A stretch of DNA of 64,000 nt. Origin: Phymorhynchus buccinoides (lineage: Eukaryota > Mollusca > Gastropoda > Neogastropoda > Raphitomidae). Position 1 is the stretch's first letter; each line of letters opens with the position of its first letter. A program made the position numbers and the translations under genes. Shown one piece after another: positions 57,165 to 64,000 of this stretch. Under the pieces are notes generated by a model. The model was not told the origin of the DNA, searched no databases, and was given only the letters and a program-made list of their open reading frames with translations. The stretch covers positions 35,747,941 through 35,811,940 of the forward strand of contig CM065682.1 of the NCBI GenBank assembly GCA_017654935.2. The letters run 5' to 3'.

Positions 57165-58231
57165 CCCATTTTTAGAAAACAGTGTAGGACAGCAAACTAG
57201 TTACAAGAACCACAAATAAAAAAAGTAGAAATTATTTCCAGCTAAATTGTTAAAATACCTGGAAAACCCCCACTAAATAGCTAGAATGATTGAGCTTTTA
57301 CTTCTTTGTTATTTAGGCCAAGTATAAGTTACACAAGTCAAGTCAAGTACCATCATCATTTCAAGAACATTCATACAGTGTGCGCACACATACACACTCA
57401 CATTAGGAAACATATGCTCCTTTAAAAAAATAAGGAATCTCGTGGAGCATTTCAATTAAAAATGGATTTGTTCTCTTACTCTTTGAACATTGCGACAAAC
57501 ATTCATACAAAGATGGCTGTGCACAGAAAATCACACCATGTGCTCAACATAAAAATGGATTAAAAGTAAACATTTAAAAAAATTCAACAACAAAATAAAC
57601 ACACACATCATAACGCTTACTTCAAATGTGGCTTAGTTAAGGGATGCAAGCCCGAGTGTTTATAAATATGCTCTTTTCCAAAAAATTTTCATAAACACAA
57701 GACAAATGTGCCTTGATTTAGCATCTAAATCAGCATTCATGCACATTTGCAATAACTAGAAGGCGAAAGTCAAGGGAGACAATCAGCAATGAAACAGTCT
57801 CTCCAGATAACAATCTTTCAAGGGACCCCAACATTGTTCGGCTGTTTGACTCTGTCGACCTATCCTTCTAGCTACTGTGGCTTGCAGGGGAAGCTCCCCC
57901 CACCCTCCCAAAATCACAAGCCTTGTCCACATTATTCGCACATAAAAAAGAAACAAAGTATAAAAACAAACATAAGCTGTTCAATCACCATTTTTAACCA
58001 CAATTTGATTCCCCCCTCTCATAAATGCATTGAAAAAGTGATCTACAAAGCTTTTTCTCCCAATCAAGCACTGACTAATCAAGCACTGATTAAACAATAA
58101 TGATTTGTATGGGATGAAAAGCTATGCATGGCAGTGTGTAAAATGAAATTTGGAAAAAAAAAGGACAAGAAAAATAAAGCCAATATGTTGTTCTGCTTAA
58201 GCAGTTAAGGACAAAGACAAAAGGCTCAGTT
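57165..58231. other. MAT 3' flank/UTR
   Basis: Downstream of the minus-strand MAT stop. AATAAA on the minus strand occurs near 56787 but is 1.4 kb away, so the transcript end is not settled. A (TCAAG)-type run at 57337-57352 hints at another LINE tail. No other gene seen. Confidence 0.5.
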
Positions 58232-61200
58232 TTAAAAGTTCATTTTTTTAGGGATCTCCCAGGTGAATTCTGCCCGTCCAAAATGTCCGTAGCAAGCTGT
58301 TTTCTGGTAGATGGGCTGTCGCAGATTCAGGTCCCTGAAAAGAAACATACATTTCAGTTGAAACATTTGCCATTTGGGTCAAGTTCAGAAGTAACAAGCC
58401 ATACAAATATACTCCCAGAATTTTTTTAAACATAAAATTTAAGAGTTGATATGGCTTGCCATTTCAATGAACCGAGATAAAAGGCCTACTTTTTCAGGCA
58501 TCAAGGATGATTCTGCTAATCTTCATTATGATTAGATTAGTATGTGATGTCATAATTTTTTTTAACCCACTGTAAGAACTTATGTATGGCTTGCCATTTA
58601 GGAGAAATAAAACAAGACACCGTATTTGGTGCGACATGGGAGACAATTCTACCATTTTTCATTGTGATAAATACATAAGCATAAGCTGTGGGAAATAGCA
58701 AGTGGTTTCCATTAACAAAAATACTGGCTTACCATTGTAAGTGAATTTACATTACCGGCTTCAATCAGTCATTGGTAGGACACTGGGTATAACAATTCTC
58801 AATATTTTTTATGACCAGTTAAGAATCTTTAACATGTCATAAAAGATAGGACTCACTGAGAGTACATTCAAATGGCTTGTCACTTTGGTAAAATAGCATG
58901 AAGAGAGAAATGTTATCAAATTGGTTCAAAGATACATTATTGTTATCACACAGATAATCACGAAAACTAAAAACATACAAGCAACAAGCACACCTTTTGT
59001 GCTAGAATATTTATGAACACCTTTTCTTATCTTTGGTAAACTAACATAACAGTCATCATCATCATCAGGGATTAATCAGTTAAGTAGTTAAGGCTGTGGA
59101 GAATGGAACATGTTCTTGTTTGCACTTAGTCATCAGAGGGCATGCCGCCAGGGACCAATCCCCTACTGATCCTCGGACAACACACGCAAACAGAAGCAGA
59201 AACATACAGACCTTCGTTCCAATTAAATTGCATTATACTCCCCTTCTTATAGAGCTGAGGTGAGGCGTCACTATCACAGACCTGCCAACCCCCTAACAGA
59301 CCAAAGAGGAATATCTGTAGCAGGAAAGAGGAATTTTTGGGAGCTAAGAGGAATTTTGACGCAGCATCTTACCTTTCGATAATTTGAAGCAAGCAATTTT
59401 CATCCTTGTGAACTTGTCTTGTTTAAAACTAGTCTTGTCTGGAAGTGTCACAACTATTCCTAACACAATAGAAGCTTTTGGTTTGTTCGTCCTTTTTATT
59501 TGGGCAGATCAAGACGGTTGGTGCCATTGATAACTTAAATAATAAGACTTGGAAGGAAGATAATGAATCAATTTAAGTTCATCTTTGTTCTTCTTTCCTT
59601 CCGTTGGCTTGAAAAAGTCGGTAACTGTGGAAGACGAAGTCTGGGAGTTTGCAGTTTCGATAAGATGAGGAGAAGACAGTAATCAGTAATGTGGCATTTG
59701 ATGTCTTGACACCCTCCATAGGAGACTTTTAATTGTAGTGAGCACATCATACATCTAGCATGATGCACACTTTCTTGATGTTTGAATGCACAGATACTTT
59801 TCCATGTAATCTTGGCAGAAATATTGGTCTATTCTTTCTTTTCTCCCCAGTCTCACACACATAGATGTGTCAATCGCCATCTTGACAGAAGTGCGCAAAC
59901 AGAAACTAGAAAGTTGGCTATACGCACAGCAGCTGTGCTGCTCTGCAAATAAGATGATGAATTTGTGTGTTAAAAAACCCTCTTTTTTTTAAAAGTTTTG
60001 AAAGCGGAATTTTATGGACTTGAGTGGAAGGGCAGAAGAAATGTAGTCTGAGCGGAAGAAATTCTGCTCAAAGCGGAAAGGTTGGCAGGTCTGCTGTCAC
60101 AAGGCCATACAAATTGTAAAGACAGCAATTACAAGTAACACATACCCAAAAAAGACACAAACAGAAAGAAAGCCATAATGTTGACATCATCTGTTCATTC
60201 CACCAATGTCTTATCTTGGATGTGTTCGCTCAAATAAAAGAACATGGCAAACTATTTTACATTGAATGGCAATGCTAAAAGGCAAGTCTACTCACTTGAC
60301 AATGCGACCGGGTCTGAGATCAAAGTTGTTCTTCACAATTTTCAACAGTTCTGACTCCGACTTCTTCGATGTTCCATAGCTGAAGACCGTGATGGACAGG
60401 GGCTCAGCAATGCCAATGGCGTAAGACACCTGCACAAAGAAATAGAATATAAATTATATTCCCCACATTTCTTGCAGACTTAAACTTGTCATTTAATCTA
60501 GAATAATGGAAATTTTAGAGGTAAAAAATATGTACAAATATGATTTGGAGGCAGCACAGAAAGAAAACAGTGAATCAGGTTTTATTTTTAGACACCAAAC
60601 TTGGACCCCTGCCACATGAACTTTCCCACCTAAGGTAATATCGCCGTCCACATGCAAAAGAGACGCAAGTCGAAAGACGTCACTTCACATGAGGAATGGA
60701 AACCTCATATTTCAGTCATTTTAGGTTAAATTACGTCATTTTTGGTTCATTTAGTGTCACCATTAGTGTTTAATCTTTGCAATTTTTTGTTTTACAACTT
60801 TGTTAGATGATGCAGATTGCCGTGATCAACTGGAATCGAAGTTGACTAATTTTGACTTACGTCTCTCCGTTTTGCACATGGCAATATGATGTATTGATGC
60901 AATAATTTTCATAGGTAAACGCACTACAACTTCGATCAGGCCGGCACACAGAAAACATTTTTATCTGCAGATCTAAATCAATAAAAACTCAAAATATTTT
61001 CATTGGTATGCAACTGGATTGATGAAAAGCTTAAAAACTTATTTGCTAATTTAAAAAAAGACAAAAAAAAAAAAAAAATTCTTTCAAAAATGAAAGTGCT
61101 ATTAAAAAATCATAGGGACTGTTGGGCCGTGATATGTCGCAAAATCGCGATTTGTGACATATTGCGCCGAGTCTTATGTAAAGTATGGGGGAGGTGCGTG

Positions 61201-63874
61201 ATTTGTCACAAATTGCGACATATTGCCTGATATTTTTTTCAAAAACATATTTTATGAAAATTTGGTTGGTTTCAGGCCATTTCTTAACACGAATATAATG
61301 GCAAAACAGCAAAAGAAAAGGGATAATTGATTCATACATGTACTCTCTTGTTGATGTAGCTATGCCAAAGTGCTTCAGTTAATTGTCTATTCGTTGTTCG
61401 AGCTTCACTTACAATGTCAGAAAACATCCATAAAATGATGACCTGCTCGAATATTAAAAGTATAAGAGAGACGTGGGAGATAGATAAGATAGAAAAAGCA
61501 GAGGAATGGTATCTATGTATCGATGGATAGAAAAACAGATGGACGGACTGACGGACGCACTGATGGATGGATGGACAGACAGACAGGCAAGCAGACAGGT
61601 AAGCAGACAGAGAAAGTCAGAGCATCTATCCATTCATCCAATCATTCATCTGTTTATCCATTCATTCATCCAACCACCCATCTAATCCATACATTGCATT
61701 TGCGGCCTTAGAAAGCGCTGAAAACAAAACCAACTTCACTCGCGGCTGGTTAACATTCCATAGCCACTTTGTGGTGTTGGCAATATTTATCTTCCTCATT
61801 TACTTCAGCACATACCCATAACTAACAACCGCACAGTCTTTGACCGATACTGGTATTTTCGACAGTTTTTGGTGTGGCCTGTACTTAAGGTCAGGCTCTT
61901 CTTATAAATACAAATTAGACAATCACAAGGCGGTTAGTATGCCGAAGATATGAACCAGCCAGTCGCTCTTTCAATTTAGAGCAAGTTGTTTACTAATTGC
62001 CGATCTCATTATCTGATTTCTATTCATGACTATGTGGCCTATTGACTTTGGCGTTATATCCTAGTTTGGTGAAGAACATACATTCGATTTTTTTGTTTCT
62101 TCGGAATCAATTATCCGTTTTATTTTTGTACTTTGCCCTTATATTTGCACTCAGAAATATGAAGAAAGTCACTTTGATGAAGAAAAATAAATTTGAATAA
62201 AAAATATCGGGCGATGTTCGCAATATGCGACATATCGCGGGGGGCCCCTGCGTAATATGTCACAATTGCGACATATTACGACGGGGGGACGATCGCAATA
62301 TGTCACAATAACGCAATATGTCTCAATTTGCGACAAATCGCGGGCGTGCCCAGCGCAATATGTCACAAATTGCGACATATCGTGATTTTGCGACGTATGC
62401 CCAACAGGGACCCCAAAACAATTAAGAAGGAAAAAACTCTGAAAGCTTACAAAAATGCAAGAAAAGGACAGTTAAAAAACATCAACAGCATGTGACGCAC
62501 AGCACAAGATCCAGAACATATGAAATGAACAGTAGAAATTGGAAATAATAAAGTTATAAACCAAAGAAAGGGCATAAAAGAAAGAAAAAAAGGCAGCAAT
62601 GTGCAAGCAAGATCAAAGGAAACCCTGAAAATTATTATCATAGCGACTCCCTGATTCTTTTGCACAAACACGAGTTTGATCATTTTGCTTTTGTCAAGAA
62701 AAGATAAAAAGAACACTGACCTGGACAAGCACACGCTTGCAGAGGCCTGCCTTCACTAGCGACTTGGCGACCCAGCGGGCGGCGTAGGCAGCGGAGCGGT
62801 CCACCTTGGAGAAGTCTTTGCCAGAGAAGGCACCCCCGCCATGGGCCCCCCACCCACCGTACGTGTCCACGATGATCTTGCGCCCAGTCAGACCAGCATC
62901 GCCCTGAGTTGAAAATAAGAAAAAAAGTTGTTTCTTTTTTCTTTAGCCAAGACAAGGCATCATTGTTTGGGCAAAGGGGACAATTCTCAGTACACAATGT
63001 CATCAGTGCAAGAGATTTTGTACAGCTTGCCATTTGAGTGAAATAAAATTACAGGCATCATTGTCAGAACATGGGAAATAAATCTACCAGTTTTCAAAGT
63101 GCTTGATTAAAATTTTAGGCTGGGTGAATGGAACAAAATTAAAGAATGGGTATTTTGTTCAAATAATGAAATTAAAATTGCGAAAGCTTTCTTTAAAACT
63201 TTTTCGCAACACGCCCCTAGAACACTAGCAACGCCTGAGTTTACCGTTGCCAACACGCCGCTAGTATGTTAGCAACAGGCAAAATGCCGCTGTGACCTAC
63301 AGTGGTGTGGGTGCTTTCAACTCATTCAGTTAAACACAAAGTAACGAGTTGTTTTCGAATGTTATATCATTTAAAAGATTAAAGATAAAAATAAAGTCAC
63401 TGTGATCTCCAGATTCTTTTTAAGAGAATGTATTGAAATGGGCCAAAATCGGGTCTCCTGAAGGAATTTCTACTCCGTACTGCAGTGTCCTGAGGAAAAA
63501 CAGAGCAGTGTGAGTGGCTGTGTTGAAAGTGTTAAGCATTAAATAAAAATCTTTTCTCAAATTCATTTAGTCAAAATAGAATGCAATGGAAACAGGAAGA
63601 TCACCCTCTACAACATGAGTATAATTTTCCAAGTCCTGCTGAGGCGGTGACTCACCTGAGGTCCTCCAATGATGAACTTGCCCGAAGGCTGCAGATGGAG
63701 GACGGTGCGCTCGTCCAGGTACTTGGCGGGGATGATGGCCTTGACCACCTTCTCCATGAGGTCCTTGCGCAGCTGCTCCATGGTCACCTCCTCGTCGTGC
63801 TGGGCAGAGATCACCACCGTGTGTACACGCAGCGGCACCGCAGACCCCTTCTGGTACTTGTACTCCACGGTCAC
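58232..63874 (-). CDS. mat2a: S-adenosylmethionine synthase (MAT), C-terminal half; continues past the window
   Basis: Exons in transcript order: 63874-63656, 62903-62721, 60429-60296, 58334-58232 (TAA), all in phase; the N-terminal exons lie right of the window. The enzyme makes S-adenosylmethionine from ATP and methionine in the cytosol, typically as a homo-oligomer. Hallmarks are [72 protein letters not shown] (the Gly-rich loop and catalytic Lys/Asp region), [13 protein letters not shown] and [12 protein letters not shown] near the C-terminus. The 178 visible residues align without gaps with animal MAT1A/MAT2A as I recall them. The symbol is the vertebrate one; invertebrates usually have one gene. 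Its 62720-60430 intron carries a 1.3-kb transposon. Confidence 0.97.
61117..62412. mobile_element. DNA transposon with subterminal motif clusters (1.3 kb)
   Basis: Ends GGGACTGTTGGGCCGTGATA and, inverted, GGTCCCTGTTGGGCATACGT. Next to both ends are repeated AATATGTCACA/TGCGACATAT words: about four at the left (61125-61230) and about ten at the right (62205-62400). The interior (61500-61720) has GATG/GACA tetranucleotide repeats and no transposase, so it is non-autonomous. Superfamily not assigned. Confidence 0.8.
62904..63655. other. MAT intron
   Basis: Intronic sequence between in-phase MAT exons. A CTAGTATG/AGCAACGCC-rich patch at 63205-63290 resembles linkers of the 56-kb array; otherwise nothing recognised. 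Confidence 0.5.
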
Positions 63875-64000
63875 CTGAAAAAACCCACACCCAAATGTGA
63901 AGAAACTCTGGGGAAAGCTGGACAACAGAAGGTCTGCAGAGAAGAACATATGTTATGGCTGAACACTGATAACCCTATAAAACTTGTTTGGACTGACGTG

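Overview
The window is nuclear DNA of an invertebrate animal, most likely a marine gastropod mollusc. The evidence is small exons separated by long AT-rich introns, GT-AG splice sites throughout, very abundant (GA)n/(CA)n/(GT)n microsatellites, many short inverted-repeat transposons, tRNA-derived and (GAA)n-tailed SINEs, frequent 'TAGGCCT' words, and protein exons that read as metazoan genes. The phylum is inferred from repeat style and gene content; nothing in the sequence proves it.

Layout, left to right. (1) 264-7655, plus strand: the 3' six exons of a secreted cysteine-peptidase-like gene (streptopain/C39-like, clan CA), with a furin-type site between the N-terminal region and the catalytic domain. 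A LINE fragment has inserted at its fifth visible exon and duplicated the splice acceptor. (2) 10517-10724, minus: an isolated terminal exon of a leucine-rich-repeat-type (LGR/RXFP/GRL101-like) GPCR. (3) 11.7-19.4 kb: no gene seen; two foldback transposons, a 2.5-kb minisatellite and smaller MITEs. (4) 19614-39865, minus: a multi-exon gene of unknown family; twelve exons are identified and nearly all chain in phase. (5) 39866-40051: a 186-bp divergent promoter. (6) 40052-54131, plus: a complete 13-exon MEIOB gene, the meiosis-specific OB-fold ssDNA-binding protein, with an RPA-like zinc ribbon. (7) 54-58 kb: the convergent intergenic region, with a GC-rich tandem array. (8) 58232-63874, minus: the last four coding exons of S-adenosylmethionine synthase (MAT), running off the right edge.

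No operon-like or defence system is visible, and the genes are probably functionally unrelated. The one suggestive link is the tight head-to-head pairing of MEIOB with the unknown gene, which invites the inference of shared germline expression. The most unusual material is where mobile DNA meets gene structure: a 57-bp target-site duplication that copies a splice acceptor, a MITE ending 11 bp from the last MEIOB acceptor, an in-frame tandem copy of a MEIOB splice donor, duplicated pieces of the unknown gene's last exon, and a transposon in a MAT intron whose ends carry clusters of one short motif. Exon boundaries were set by eye from splice consensus, phase and family similarity.
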